From Gnetum montanum (Eukaryota; Streptophyta; Gnetopsida; Gnetales; Gnetaceae): DNA of 64,000 bases. Where the stretch lies: contig MNCI01009594.1 in the NCBI GenBank assembly GCA_015680685.1, positions 500,143 through 564,142 of the forward strand, given 5' to 3'. Below the pieces are notes generated by a model, which saw nothing but the letters and a program-made list of their open reading frames with translations, did not search any database and was not told where the DNA came from. Shown in pieces: positions 24,413-37,395 of this stretch. The translations under genes and the position numbers were made by a program. Every line of letters begins with the position of its first letter. Position 1 is the stretch's first letter.

Positions 24413-25341
24413 TGTAGGGATACACCTAAATAGACTCCAATAGGGTCCAATCCATAACTTTCATGTAGATCTATCTTAGAAAATAAGAAAAACATAATGA
24501 AATGAAAAAAATCTCCCTTTTATTAAGAAAACATTAAAATATAGAGAAAATACATCAAAAATGAGGAATGAAGCTAAACCCATAATCCTATCAAGGATCT
24601 TAGAGACCACACTCATCCCCTCTCAATCCTCAATTACTCACAATGGAGCCAAATCTCAAGGAAAGACTCTTATAAAAGATTCTTGTAACCTCTCTCAACT
24701 ACTCTTCCTTTCCTCTCATGTAATCTTGCATAAGGTCTCTTCTTGTACAATATTTTCTTCCTAAAAAGCTCTCTCTTACTCTTGGTATTTTAATGATGCT
24801 CTACACCATCCTAAGATTTTTTTCCCATACCTCTTAGTATTTACTTCCACACTCTAACATGGAATACACATTATAATTATATAGAGAATAAGACATGAAA
24901 AATCCTAGGAAACCTTTTCCAAGCTCCACTTGAAAATCTTCCACTATTTTTTATCCTTTCTTGCCTTCGTTCACTATTTCCCAAATTGGAATGACCAATT
25001 TTAAAAGTTTCCTTACTCATTCAGATCATCTCCAACCTTCCTAACTTTTCTTTGAGTTAGCCCAACTTTTAGGAAAGATGTCTACTATTTTTCCAAGACA
25101 TCTCCTCTACTGTCAGGTCATCTCATTCTGAGTAAATAGTTCATGCGATGTCTTACCCAACATGTTTCCTTTGAGAAGTCTCACATTCAGTCAATATGTC
25201 TCCTCTAATTCAAGATGCCTCCTATCACTTTAGGTCTTAGCGAAGATGTCTCCTACCCTCCCAAGATATCTTCTTTAAGCCAAAAATCTACAAAACATAC
25301 ATGTAGGGTAGAAAAAGGAGATCATAAGAGGTTTTCCTACA
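24413..25341. mobile_element. Solo-LTR-like insertion in the Tat 3' region
   Basis: A 929-bp block absent from the equivalent site in copy 1 (around 8420-8430). Its ends are TGTAGG and CCTACA, a perfect 6-bp inverted pair with the TG...CA of an LTR. It encodes nothing recognisable. A clean target duplication was not found (TATGG on the left, ATACC on the right), so borders may be off by a few bases. Orientation was not determined. Confidence 0.55.
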
Positions 25342-25972
25342 ATACCAGAATAGAACAAGTTACTTAATTCTCATTAAATATGCTAATGTAAGAAAATAAC
25401 ATGAGATAGAAATTGAGGCTAGAAGAAATAATAGAAAAGTAAGAGAGAAGAGATGAAAACTAGACTTACAAAATTGAAAACATAATAAAACTATAGGAAG
25501 AAATGAGGAACATCATCTATACACTAGGATGAGATGTTATGCCATAGAAGGAGGGCATGGTTGAATCCCATGCTCTATTAATTATTGAAGCTTTATAGAT
25601 TTGATTTCCTCCCTATCGCACTCAAACTCAATACACCCTCAAATGGAGTTGAAGATGATAGAACACACATTACTCACTGTAGTTGGAAAATTGTTGATTA
25701 ATATCCTTACCATAGTATGCTATAGAAAAAAGTTATTAGGATGAGATAGGAAGAGATTAGGGAGATAGATGAAATCATATGAGAGAAACTTGAGAGAATA
25801 ATAGTAGAAAATAGAGAGAGAGAGAGAGAATAATTAATAAAATATAAATAATATGGAAAATGAATTAGAGAAAACCTGATGATGCTCGATTTATTTTATT
25901 TTTTTACGTTCTCTTTATTTTTTATTTTTTATTTTTTAATATCAAATATAGTATTGTTTGAGATATACCCTA
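25342..25972 (-). other. Tat 3' non-coding region, copy 2 (second part)
   Basis: Matches 8425-9050 of copy 1 up to ATATCAAATATAGTATTG and GAGATATACCC, then is cut by the copia-like element at 25973. A GA microsatellite lies at 25813-25829. No integrase follows, unlike in copy 1. Confidence 0.6.
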
Positions 25973-26400
25973 TGAGTACTGAGAACATAAAAGAGAGGGT
26001 TGAATAAGTTCCCTAATTTGAACAATCAATATAGCCAAAACTAAACATATATTTATGTGGTTCCCCAACTTGGGTACATCCAAACTTAGAGGATATAATC
26101 CTTGCATACCTCTAGACTTTGTTCCTTCAAAAATATTATTTAAAAGATTTAACAACTTTTAAAAAGTTCAAGCGTCACTCGAAATGTTTTCTCATGGAAA
26201 ACACACTCAACCTTGCAAGTTTCCAAGAAGGTCAAAATGTAGTTTTAAGGATGCCATAACCTTTATAATGACATGATCTTCATAAGGAGTATTCCCTCAC
26301 TAGAAACACACTCAACCTCATAAGGTTCCAACAAGCATACAATATTCCTCATCACAAGAAGCACATCAAACATATAGCACTTACAAAGAGAGAAAAACAA
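25973..26400 (-). repeat. 3' LTR of the copia-type element
   Basis: Start TGAGTACTGAGAAC at 25973. It contains internal direct repeats around AAACACACTCAACC and GTTCCAACAAG. The inner border is approximate because it diverges from the right LTR after GAAGCACAT near 26368. Confidence 0.55.
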
Positions 26401-27829
26401 TCAAGAAGAAAATGTAACTACACTTTAAAAATTCCTTGCACTTAGACTCACATAAAAAAATTCACAAATTATGGAGAAATGAGGAACAAAATAATTCACT
26501 TGATGTATACAATGATTGAATATTCTAATCAATAATTCCTATCCTTTTCACAATGTTTCCAATTTATTTTATAGTCCTTTTTCTTCTGAAATAGCCTTGA
26601 AATTCATGTAATAGCTAATGAATAGCTAGTTGGAGCATCCCATTCAAGCTTGGAATGTCTCATTGAAAAATGGCCACTTGTATGTGGGATATCCTACTAG
26701 AAATTAAGATGTCTCACTTGGGAAATCCTAGCTATGATATCTCAATAGCAATTGGAACATCTATTATTTTTGTGGGATGTGTAGTCTAAGACTAAGATTT
26801 CACCTATGGGATGTCTATTGATCTTTTGTGACATCTAGGAAGATACTAGGACATCCTTTTTGGATTATAGGCTTCAGGCATCCTTAACATCTTGTAGTCT
26901 TAGTTGAAACTTTTGAAATGTATATCTCATCTTGATCTCTTAAATTGTTCTTGTTATAATCATCATGTTCTTATTTTTTTTCTTGCCCCAATCTCTTCTT
27001 GACACCATCTAAGCTTAACAAGAAACTTATTTTAATTATTTCCTCTCAATGCATAAATAAATTATAGTCAAGGGCCTAAATCACTTATTTACCATTAATA
27101 AAAAATAACTTTAAAAACATTTTGACCTTGTGGATACATGAGACAAAAACATATCATCTACCAACAAGAAATACTATCATAATAATAATATATGAATCAT
27201 ATGAGCTGCATCATGAGGCATATATATTCTAATAGCAATGTGATGATCTTATCACTATAGAACGTAACATGCAAACTTACCAAACCCTACATTATGAGTT
27301 CTTGTTCCTTGATCCTTCTTTAAGATAAGTGAATTCAATGTCCATTAAAATTTTCATGGTCACATGCTTTTATTTGTAGCTCAACATATTTAAGATCAAG
27401 TAAGGTATTCTTTGGATAACCAAATATTTCCAATAGCATCTATTTAATTATTTTTCCAACTATTAACATTTAGAAAAATAAACCAATTTGAACTAAGTTT
27501 AGAAAGCCAAGGAATAAATATTTATAGTTACATACCTTGCTTTCTTCTAAGCATGGACATGATTAATAAAGTTTGAGATGGTGCTCTCCATCATAGAGTA
27601 CCTCCCTAGTAGGCAACTATTCCTTACCTTTTTTGTCATTAGTATCTTTGTTTGAATCTCCAAATTCATTTGAGATTACTGCATTGTCATTCTCATGTTC
27701 TCCAAAATAAGAGGACTGATAATTTTTGCTGGTTATGAATTCTAATTCACCAATTTCATCATAGATAATCCCATTTCTTTTTCATTTCTTCTCCAAGATC
27801 TTCTACCCTACAAATTATACTTACTAGGA

Positions 27830-29340
27830 TCTTCTTGGCAAGACCAAGTAGCCACATTATTTTTCTCTATTGATGGTTGATAATAAGTTTGTTCATGCCC
27901 AAACATTTTACAATAAAAGTAAATGGTGTCTCTAATTTGGATTGGATATTCAAACCTGGTATTTTTTCTTCATTTTGATATTACAAATCTTATGCAAGAT
28001 TCTCTTGATAAGCCTCTTCCAAATCTTCACCATCGTGCTAATTTTGAGACACTTCCTAATTTTTTGCTAGACCTTGCATCTTATGAGTCTCTACACATTT
28101 TCTCATATAAATGGTTTACTAATTGAATCTTAATCTTTATGTTTGAGATTTTTTCTTTTAAAGTGGAGAATATAGTATAGATTTTAGAAATTTCATCCAC
28201 TTTTATATGAATATTCTTTCTTATTTTTTTAAGTAAATAATGAAGAAAGTTAATTTCTTCATGTATTTTACTATGCTTGTCCTCAACTTTACCTTTTGAT
28301 CCTTTAAGGTTTTCTATAGAATTTTCATGTGTAATGGTCATGTAGATAAGATGTTAATTTGTCATAAAATCATCTACTTCTTTCTCACTTTTTTTATCAT
28401 CTTAGATGGTATAAAGGTTTTTCTTTTTTGTATCAACTTTCGATTGATACTTCTTTTGAAATTGACCAACACTTAAACATTTGGAGCCCACATGGCCTCT
28501 ACCTCCACAAACCCAATATCCTATAGAGGATGCATCAAGTTTTGAAATTTTACAATTCTTATATATTTCTTTACGTTTGATGTCAAATTGGTTAAATCTC
28601 TTCCCTTTTCATGTAAGTAATCATTGAACTTTCCTAGATAAGAAAGCCAATTCATCTTCACTATTCACTTCATGTTTGGGTGGCTCCTTATCCTTTGATA
28701 AAATTTTGAGAGCAATAGGATTTTCCTTAATTACATCTTCACTAATGAGATTCTTCTCATAAGCAATGAGTGCACTTATCTCTAATTTTTTCAATGGTTG
28801 TAACTTTTGGTCTAAACATAGAATGCAAATTTTTAATCATTTTAATAATGACATCAATTTCTAGCAAATATTTTTCCATCCCTCATATAGCTAAAAATAA
28901 ATCATTATCTTTTGAAAAATAATCCTTTATTTCCTCTCCTTCTTTCATTTTAAGTTTGTCATTCTAACTTTGTAAAACTAGAAGCTTAGATTGTTTGAAA
29001 ATGGACGTACCTTCATAGGTAGCTTCTAGAGTTTTCCAAATTTCTTTTATAGTTTTTCACCTAGCTACTCTATTAAATTAAGATTTACTTAAAACATAAT
29101 AATGATAAATTTTCACTTTTAAATCAAACATGAACTTAACTTTTTTATCTTGCATTCATTTGCTTCTTGGGTTAGTAGCTCATATCGTGTTGCTGATGGG
29201 TAGCATGCATTCTTTAAGAATGGACTTCCAAAATTTGAACTCTATGAATTTGAAGAATCCTTACATTCTAACATTCTAGTACATGAAATTAATCCCATTG
29301 AACATTGGTGGCTTGGCGTATGATATCTCTTCCATTGGTC
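27830..29340 (-). pseudogene. Copia-type gag (UBN2 family)
   Basis: Minus-strand gag polyprotein relic. Reading down from 29335: MEEISYAKPPMFNG, then VARWKTIKEIWKTLEATYEG and LKMKEGEEIKDYFSKDN (about 28900-29060), then LHSMFRPKVTTIEKIRDK and AFLSRKVQ (about 28630-28850). Next is a zinc-knuckle relic YWVCGGRGHVGSKC near 28480-28520 whose first Cys is now Tyr. An open coiled-coil-like stretch follows at 28081-28341 (KHSKIHEEINFLHYLLKKI), and a second knuckle-like YCKMFGHEQTYY near 27890-27930. These match the order of copia gag proteins. Stops and shifts are frequent. Confidence 0.7.
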
Positions 29341-29378
29341 ATTCTTGAGATGTTAAGCTCCAAAGTTGAGAGTACCAT

Positions 29379-29392
29379 GCTTTAATATCACT
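29379..29392 (-). other. Decayed primer binding site (initiator Met type)
   Basis: On the minus strand, AGTGATATTAAAGC follows the LTR end. The usual copia site is TGGTATCAGAGC. Three or four transitions explain the difference. Confidence 0.5.
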
Positions 29393-29805
29393 TGAGGACC
29401 AAGAACTTAGAAAGGAAAGATTGAATGAGTTTCCAAATTCAAACAACCAAGATAGCCAAAACCACATATAAATTTATGTGGTTCCCCAACCTGGATATTT
29501 TCACACTCATAGGATAGAATGCTTGCACACCTCCAAACATTGTTCCTTCAAAAATGTGGTTTAGAGGGCATCATAACCTTTATAGAGATTGAGCTCCACT
29601 CAAAATATTTTCTCATAGGAAACACACTCAACTTAGAAAGGTCCCAACAAACTCAAAATGTAGTTTCAAGGATCCCACAACCTTTACAATGACCTAAGCT
29701 TCATCATGAATGCTTTCTTACTGGAAACACACTCAACCCCACAAGGTCCCAACAAGCTCACAAAATGCGTTCTCATAAGAAGCACATTAACCTTGCAAGG
29801 CTTAT
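29393..29805 (-). repeat. 5' LTR of the copia-type element
   Basis: Starts (plus-strand reading) TGAGGACCAAGAAC at 29393. It carries three degenerate copies of an ACACACTCAAC...AAGGTCCCAACAA unit. The right border near 29805 is where resemblance to the other LTR is lost. Confidence 0.55.
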
Positions 29806-31099
29806 GATGATCCAGCCAATGTTTAATGCTAAGTTACCTTCATTATTATCCACATTGTAGAGATGCCACCTCATCTGTGACTAACTTGCAAGTCATATCT
29901 ATGGAGAAATGGTTTAAAGTCAAAAGGATCATCAAGAAAATAAATAATTAGATATGAATTAAATTGAAACTCCACACTTATTACTATCACTCATAAGTAA
30001 AATAAAAATCCTCATCCTAACTTCTAATCTTAAGTTGAAAGATACAGACAAATGATTAAACCAAATTAAAAACATATAAAATTTACAGAAATGTTAGAAG
30101 ATTACAAAGGAAATGTCACGTAATATGTAACCTTGCTCTACTATCTTTACAATTCAATAGTTTCATAGCCTCAAAAAACATCAAATGCTTATTGATTGTC
30201 ATAATGTGCTAACAATATTCCTTAATAAATTTCCATACAAGAACTCAAGAAGGGATTCAATTTGACATGGGTTTCTTTTGAGCTTGGCAAAAATCCCTTA
30301 TTCATCATTGAACCTCTTCATTTATACTGAGGAAGACTTAACTACAATTAGAAAAATCATTATTTGGAAAATCGATTTATATCAAAGAATTCAATGTTAA
30401 TTGATTACAAAGTATCAAACTATATTGTAGTCTCTGTTCTCTTCAATGCTCAATTTAGATCATCCCAGTAATGTAGATCGGTATCTTGATTCCTTGGCTA
30501 GGTATTTTCTCCAATAATTTAATGATATTGATCCATGTCATACTAGCTATGAAGATCAATATATTTTGGGCCAATTTCCACCAATCTCGTAATGACCTAC
30601 AATAAGTAAAACTTAATAAAGAAATTATTATTTATTGATATTTATTGTAAAAATCAATGGTCTTTGATAAAGTAAAATAGGAAAAAAATAGAAAGTAAAT
30701 CTTAATGAGTTTAAAACTAAAGCAATCGAGGATTCAACAAAGCCCCCAACTAGCCTTTGACTAGTGCCTGGCGAACTAAGGTAGAAAGACAATTATAAAA
30801 TTTCTAATATATATCTATTATTAACCTACACAACACATAGGTAATAAAGTGGTTATAAAAATAATTGAAATGGATAGTCAATATGAAAGATTAGTGTCAT
30901 ATTCATATTATATCCATTTGCAAAGAAATTCAAGCTAAATCACATTATAATCAGATGATGTATATACATGTAAACAAAACAAGAACAACATTAATTGTTA
31001 ACCATCCATCCATCATAGTCAAATTTAAAAACAAACATTAAATTGTTCATGCATCACAGAAATGGCTACACAACCATACAAAAAACCAAAATAAAATGA
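29806..31099. other. Unassigned non-coding sequence
   Basis: No gene or repeat border recognised. By position it could hold the 3' end or LTR of the minus-strand Athila-lineage element that follows, but I could not pair it with a second copy. Confidence 0.3.
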
Positions 31100-32250
31100 A
31101 ACTTGAGATAAGGACTAAGCCTTTGATCCTCCATCCACCTCCATATCCTCTTCAACATGAGAGGGCTCTCCCACTTAATCATCATCTTGGATTTAAGGGT
31201 AGACATTTTTTTCAATGTTTGCCACACTCTTATCCATGGTGATGAAGGTTGAGCTAACCCTTCATAGCACTGTTAGGATCTCTTGTTGTGTGGATTGAAC
31301 CTCCTGTAACTAGCTTTAAATCTTGTCTCTAAACACCTAAACTTCACTAGCTTTAGGTACAAATTAAGAACTTGGCTCTTGCAATTTTTTGATGAATGGG
31401 CCAACCATTGTGTAAATATTTAATGAATGGGCAAAGGTGTCCTTGATGAGAACTAAAAGATCCACCTTTATTTCCATATAAAGCTCTCAGACTCCATGCT
31501 TTTGAAGAATTTCTAAGATGAGAAATGGAAAGAAAATCTTTAAAGAATCATCATTATAATGATAGACAAGATACCTGATTGGAGGATAAGCAAAATTTAC
31601 TTCCTCTATTAACTTCAAGTCTTTCATGATATGGAGTGTAGAACTAAGCACATAGGTGATGTGCATGAATAACAAGATGTTCATAATGATCATTTGTGAT
31701 ATCACATAGTATTCTAGCCAAAGGTTTACAAAGTGTAAACCATGTGCTTGTAGTCACCTAAAGTTTGACTCCTCGATGAACTAGTGAAAAAGATGATATT
31801 TCTCTTCTATGCTTGCCTTAGGCTTGAAAATGTTATCATCCCTAGCTGGAAGCCCAAACCACTACTGTAGCCTAGCCATCATCACTTTCATGCCTATCTT
31901 CCTAATGGAAAAGATCAAATAATGCTTTTGGGGGTCTACCTTGGTGAGGTACAACTTGGGGTTCCTATAAAATTCCAAGACCTCTTTTTGAATGAATAAG
32001 TAGAAGGGGGGGAAGATAAAGGCCTTACATCCCATCATCTAAAGTTGTTGCCACACCACTACTACTTGCGTGTAGTCAAATTACTTGGAGTAATCAACCT
32101 CATAATCCCAAGGAGAAATTTTTAGGTGTTCACTCCTAGGCACCTATAATATGACCAAGACATTAAGCATATTGAAATTATCAACTATTTCTTTGGTAAA
32201 CTGCATGCTTACATTGACCTCCTACTTTGCACCAAAGGATTTAACCATTT
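31100..32250 (-). pseudogene. ORF3 ('plant transposon protein') of an Athila-lineage element
   Basis: One minus-strand frame can be read from about 32250 (MVKSFGAK, then VNVSMQFTKEIVDNFNMLN) for roughly 380 codons with about a dozen stops. Blocks include SEHLKISPWDYEVDYSK, FYRNPKLYLTKVDPQKHYL and WFGLPARDDNIFKPKASIEE. The clean stretch 31487-31705 contains HITYVLSSTLHIMKDLKL and IFFPFLILEILQKHGV. The last block matches the FPxLIxxLxxxGV signature of the third ORF of Athila elements and of 19634-22230. It lies downstream of the pol at 34760-37395 on the same strand, in the expected order. Biochemical role unknown. Confidence 0.6.
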
Positions 32251-34759
32251 TATACTAGGGAAAGAGCTACACATGAAAAAGAAAAAAAAATTAATGTTAC
32301 ATGCTAAGTCCAATAAAATTGGTTATAGTGGGTAAGTTTGCCTTACCTTGTGGAAGGAATTGTAGGAACTGAATGGTGGTGGTTGCACATGGTTAGAAGA
32401 CTCCACTCTTTTTCATGGTCCTTCCTAAGGAGGCATTGCAATTTTTAGTCATAAAAGAGAAGAAAATGGAAGCACTGAAAATAGAGAGATTTTTTTTTCA
32501 AATTTTAATGATATTTATTTTCATCATGGTATTGATTTCGATCGATAAATTTTAGGTCAAATTTCATTAAGGAATTTATATAAATCAATATATAGAATTT
32601 TCAGGCTTTGGATATATCAATTTTTATCACGATCATGCTGATAACACATGAGGAACTTAAGAAAATTATAGTCTTATTGATCCTCATTAATTTAGTTGAC
32701 ATAAATTGATATGTCGATATAACATATCGATCTTTATCAAGGCCATGGTATTTAGACATGAGATATTTAGTTAAATTTATTGATATTTAGTCAAATTTAT
32801 TCTTTCTCAATCCATATTGATTTAACCAATATGAAACAATATCTCACTTGTTTCACATATCAATTTAAATTGATAAAATCAATAATTAAATTGATAACCT
32901 AAATTTTCTTTTACGTCCTATCAATTCTTATTGCTAGAGATGATATATCTCGAGTTCACTTTTAACAAGACATCAAACCCATGATGTCCCTCAATATAGC
33001 CAATTTTGAAAAGTTTGGGTTTCTACTACTAACATATATGAACATCGATGCCTCAATATTGCTCAATAAATTAACTTGTCCTAATTGCCTAACATTATGT
33101 GACATAATACTTTTCAATAGGAGAATAATAGTTCTATTCACTTAATAATATACAAAATATTTATTTCTTTAACACTTCTTATAATTAATTCTTATTATTT
33201 AGATAGATGTCCACATATAACTCTATTAGGAAGGCCCTTCCTAAGATTAATTGGGCTAAGAGATCACCTCACAAGGTTTGCTTCATTTGGTGCAAGAATG
33301 TCTTACAAACTTAATCTCTTAAACTTTCTTAAGTTTTAAGGATTCGAGATGCATTTCTTGCATCAAACTCATTTCCTAACTTGCTCCTGGATTAGCTTCC
33401 ATGTTGGTTATACCCCACTATTGTATCCATTTGAATTTGTTTATCTGTGTCTACCCCAACCCCCAATTAAACTAGGATATGTTCCATACCGAGGTTAATT
33501 AGTTAAAAGATTTAGTGAGTAGATGGATATTGGGTTAGCCAAGGGGATGTACCAAAAAGCAAGAATGCCATGGGTTTTATATATCCTTCACTATGTATAA
33601 AATATTAGTAGACTTGGACCTTGCAAATGTTAGTATTCATAATGCTCCACCATAGTAGGGATCTCAACCACTAACACCTTTGGAGGGCATAATGGGAAAC
33701 ACATGTAAGTACACAAAATAGATGGAAGATCAATGAAAAGTAGGCAGGATATACCCAAAAAGATTGAAGCAAAAATAGGAATCCATGATACTCTTTAAGG
33801 TAGGAAGTAACATGGAACAAACAACAAAATAATCCAATTAAAGTAAGTAGCCAAACATGAAAGGAAGTAGTAAAATACCTCTTAAGATAAGTCAATTTGT
33901 CATGTCTAGTGTCATACCCTAGCTAAAAGGTGATAGTTAAGAAAATAAGTATGAGAAATTATTGCTCCACCCATAGACACCCTACTTACAAAAGGAGGTT
34001 CTTGAGGGATTCTTAAAATTTTGAGCCTTAAGCATCACTCTAACCATAAGGTTCTTGTGGAACTGTGGCCCTACTCATGATTAAAGGTTCTTATGGGATC
34101 TTTTGCTAATATTGGTAATTCTTCTTCTTTTTTCTTTAAGCAAAATTTTCCTTCCTCTTCTTTTTTTATATATTTATTTTATTTTATTTCATTGGAAGCA
34201 TATAATAAGGCCTTCTTCAATCATGAGGTTCTTATGGGGCAAAAAGTTATTTTTGAATTTACTTGATGGATTGCTCACTTAGATGTTGATGAAGTTTCTC
34301 ATGCTAGAGTCATCTTTATGACTAGTCCCAATATGACACATGCTTTCCTCCTTATTAACTTATCCAAGAACGTAATTACTAGAACCATTTATGAATGCTC
34401 AAGAACCAAACTTGGTTATTATTCCTATGGTTCATGAAACTTAGAAAACTTAAATAATATTGTAAGAAAAGAAAAAAAATAATTAATTGACACAATGTAT
34501 TAGTTTATTAGTCTAAGGCTCTTCCTTAGATGAATTTTGAGTTTGAACCAACCTATTTCAAGGTAAAGGTAGTTTTCCTTCTCCCTTGCATTCCAGACAT
34601 GATGCTAATGAATTCTTTAAAGCCCCAACTAACAATAGAAGTTCCTATTGTCCTCTACATTTTTCAAAGTAAAATTGTATACTAAAATAATTCATTTGTT
34701 AAATTACAAAATTAAATAAGGCTTTTGTTAAAGGTTACTACCTATGGCTTCGACTTTTA
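32251..34759 (-). other. Spacer between pol and ORF3 of the Athila-lineage element
   Basis: Non-coding. The part 32500-33000 is dense in short palindromic ATCGAT/GATATC/CAATATTG-like words. A TTTTATTTTATTTCATT-type T-rich run lies near 34170, like the T-rich run after pol in the other elements. Open frames such as 33671-33895 show no family motif. Confidence 0.4.
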
Positions 34760-37395
34760 ATTGACTCTTTTCATTTCCTTCTCTGATTTTAGGATAAGCT
34801 AGTTCACCTAGCTCCAGTAATTTGTCCTCTTGTGGTTCCTGAATTTGATGTTGATGGTATAACTTAAGTCATTGGTCGTTGATCAAAAATGTGGTTGATG
34901 AATCATCAATAGGTGAGATTAAAACACTTCCATTAGTATGAAGTTATACAACTAGATAAGGGCCTTTCCACTAACTTATTAACTTATCTAGAAATTTGAG
35001 TGTCATATTATATAAAAGGACTTTATCACTAATTGAAAAATGTTTCTTAAAAATATTCTTATCATGCAAACTCTTCATTTCTTTTTTGATAATTTTTTGC
35101 ATGCCAAGTGCATGCAGCCTCATTTTATCAAGTTCATGTATTTGAATGATTCTAAAATCATGATTTGTTTCTTCATCAAAATTCAATTATTGTGCTAATC
35201 ATAAATATTGGTATTTAATTTTTACAAGCAATAAGTATTATTTCCCATAAACCAATTAATAAGGTAAATCACTTAAGCTTGGTTTATATGTAATCCTATA
35301 GGCCCAAAGTGCATCTTGTAATTTTTTAGACCAATCTTTCTTCTTAGGACATATGGTTTTTATTAATATCTTTAAAATGATTCTATTTACATTTTCTACT
35401 AGACCAGTTATTTAAGGATGATAAGTAGTAGCTATCTTATGTTTAATTTCGCAAGACTTAAGAAATTTTTCCATTGTTCTATTAACAAAATGGATTCCTT
35501 GATCACTTATGATTGCTTATGGAGTTTCAAATCATGTTAGAATATTTTCTCTATGAAAAGATACTACTACTTTAACCTCATTTGTTTGGGTGGCTTTAGC
35601 TTCTACCCACTTGGTAATATAGTCTATACAAACTAGAATGTATTGACATCCATTAGATAGTAGAAATGGTTATAAAAAGTCTATACCCTACACATCAAAT
35701 GGTTTAGTTATAAAAATTAGGTCTAGTGACATTTCTTGTCATTTGGTTATTGCCTCTATTCGTTAGCATTTATCACATTCCTATACATTTTTGTGTGCAT
35801 CTATAAATATTAAAGGATAATAAAATCCAATTTGTAAGATTTTGATAGTAGCTCGTCTACTATCAAAATGTCCACCTCCAAGGTCGTCATCACACATATG
35901 TAAAATTTCTTGTTGTTCATCCTTAGCCATACATTGTCTAACTACATTATCTTTACATATTCTATAAAGATATGGCTTATTCCAAATGTATGTATAGATG
36001 TTTTTTAAGAAATATTTCTTCTCCTCTTTACTCCATGGGATTGGGATTTTCATAGTGGCAAGGTAGTTTACTATATTAAAAAACCAAGGATCTTTCATTA
36101 TGGAAAAGAGTTGTTCAACAAGGTATTCATCATTAAATACTCCTTTTTTCCTATTTTCATCCCTTGTTTCCAATCTAGAAAGGTTATTTATTTTTCTCTA
36201 CCCATTTTATCTAAAATATCAAGATCAAATTCTTAAAGTAATAGGCACCATGTCATTATCCTAGAATTTTCTATTTTTTAGTAGTTAAAAATTTAATGGT
36301 TGAATGATTAAAGTAAACTCTAGTTTTATATCCTATTAAGTAATTTCTAAATTTATCCAAAGCATACACAATGGCCAAGAGTTCTTTTCCTATAGTTGTG
36401 TAATTTACTTAGGCTTGGTCTAGACTTCTAGAGACATAATAAAAGACCTATTGTTTATTATCTATATATTTTCCCAAGACTACCCCTATAGTGGTGCCAC
36501 TAGCACCACACATTAAATCAAATGAAAAAACCCATTTATATGCATTAAGTATAGGAGCAGTAATTACTCTTTTCTTTAGTTCTAAGAATGCTTCTTGAAA
36601 ATCATCAATCCATGTAAAAGGAACATCCTTTTTTAAGAGCATGTAAAGTGGCTTAGCTATTTTTGAGAAATCTTTCATAAATTGCCTATAGTATCAAACA
36701 TGTCTTAAAAAGGATAAAAGAGTCTTTAGGTTAGTTAGATCTAGGAGTGTAGATATTACTTTTACTTTCTACTCATCCATTCTTATCCCATCCTTAGAAA
36801 TGACATGTCCTAATACTATACCACTTATAACCATTAAATGACTCTTTTCCCAACTTAATTTTAAATTTTTATCAATACATCTATCTAAAACATATTCTAA
36901 ATGTTGTAATGTTTGTTCATAAGTATCCTTGTAGATCAAAAAATTATCCATGAATACTTCTACATGGTCTTATAACATATCAGAGAATACCGATATTATG
37001 GCTCTTTGGAAGGTAGTAGATGCATTACAAAGGTTGAAAGGCATCTGACGGTAAGAAAAAGTTCCATATAGATATGTAAATATTGTTTATGCTGATCTTC
37101 AAGTGCAATGGCTACTTGATTGTAACCACTAAACCCATCCAAAAGCAATAATACTCATGCCCTTATAATTTCTCCAAATTTTGATCTATGTAAGGTAAGG
37201 GGAAATAATCTTTCTTGGTGTTTTGATAAAGCTTCCTATAATCTATACAAACCTACCATTTTCACCCTTTTTAGGAACTATAGTGATAGGGCTTGCCCAC
37301 TCACTCTTGACTATTCAATAAATAATTCCTTCCTTCCAAAGCTTTGAGGTTTCATCTTTAATAATTTGTTTTAAGGCTAGATTAATTCTTCTAGG
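34760..37395 (-). pseudogene. Athila-lineage pol (RT, RNase H, integrase)
   Basis: Minus strand, from high to low coordinate. RT: LALKQIIKDETSKLWKEGII, SEWASPITIVPKKGE and RQMPFNLCNASTTFQRAI (about 37020-37390), then 36769-36951 with VEVFMDNF and GIVLGHVISKDGI. The active site reads MDN, the second Asp changed to Asn. RNase H: 36240-36690 with MKDFSKIAKPLYMLLKKDVP and DLMCGAS. Integrase: 35781-36173 (IVNYLATMKIPIPWSKEEKK, ILHMCDDDLGGGHF), then CDKC, CIDYITKW, IISDQGIHFVN, GLVENVNR, KDWSKKLQDALWAYRITYK and, at 34971-35186, IHELDKMRLHA. Integrase keeps all three D, D, E residues in one frame. The 5' half (gag, protease) is gone; similarity stops at about 37395. Confidence 0.82.

Larger units (their letters stand above)
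25973..29805 (-). mobile_element. Copia-type retrotransposon with gag but no pol
   Basis: Two related direct repeats (25973 to about 26400 and 29393 to about 29805) bracket an internal region on the minus strand. Both begin TGAG(T/G)AC(T/C)(G/A)AGAAC and share GTGGTTCCCCAAC, AACACACTCAAC and AAGGT(C)CCAACAAG(C). A decayed initiator-Met primer site lies just inside the right LTR. The inside encodes a UBN2-type gag only. The 26500-27800 part has no RT, RNase H or integrase motif, so the element looks non-autonomous or internally deleted. The outer end of the right LTR is not precise. Confidence 0.65.
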
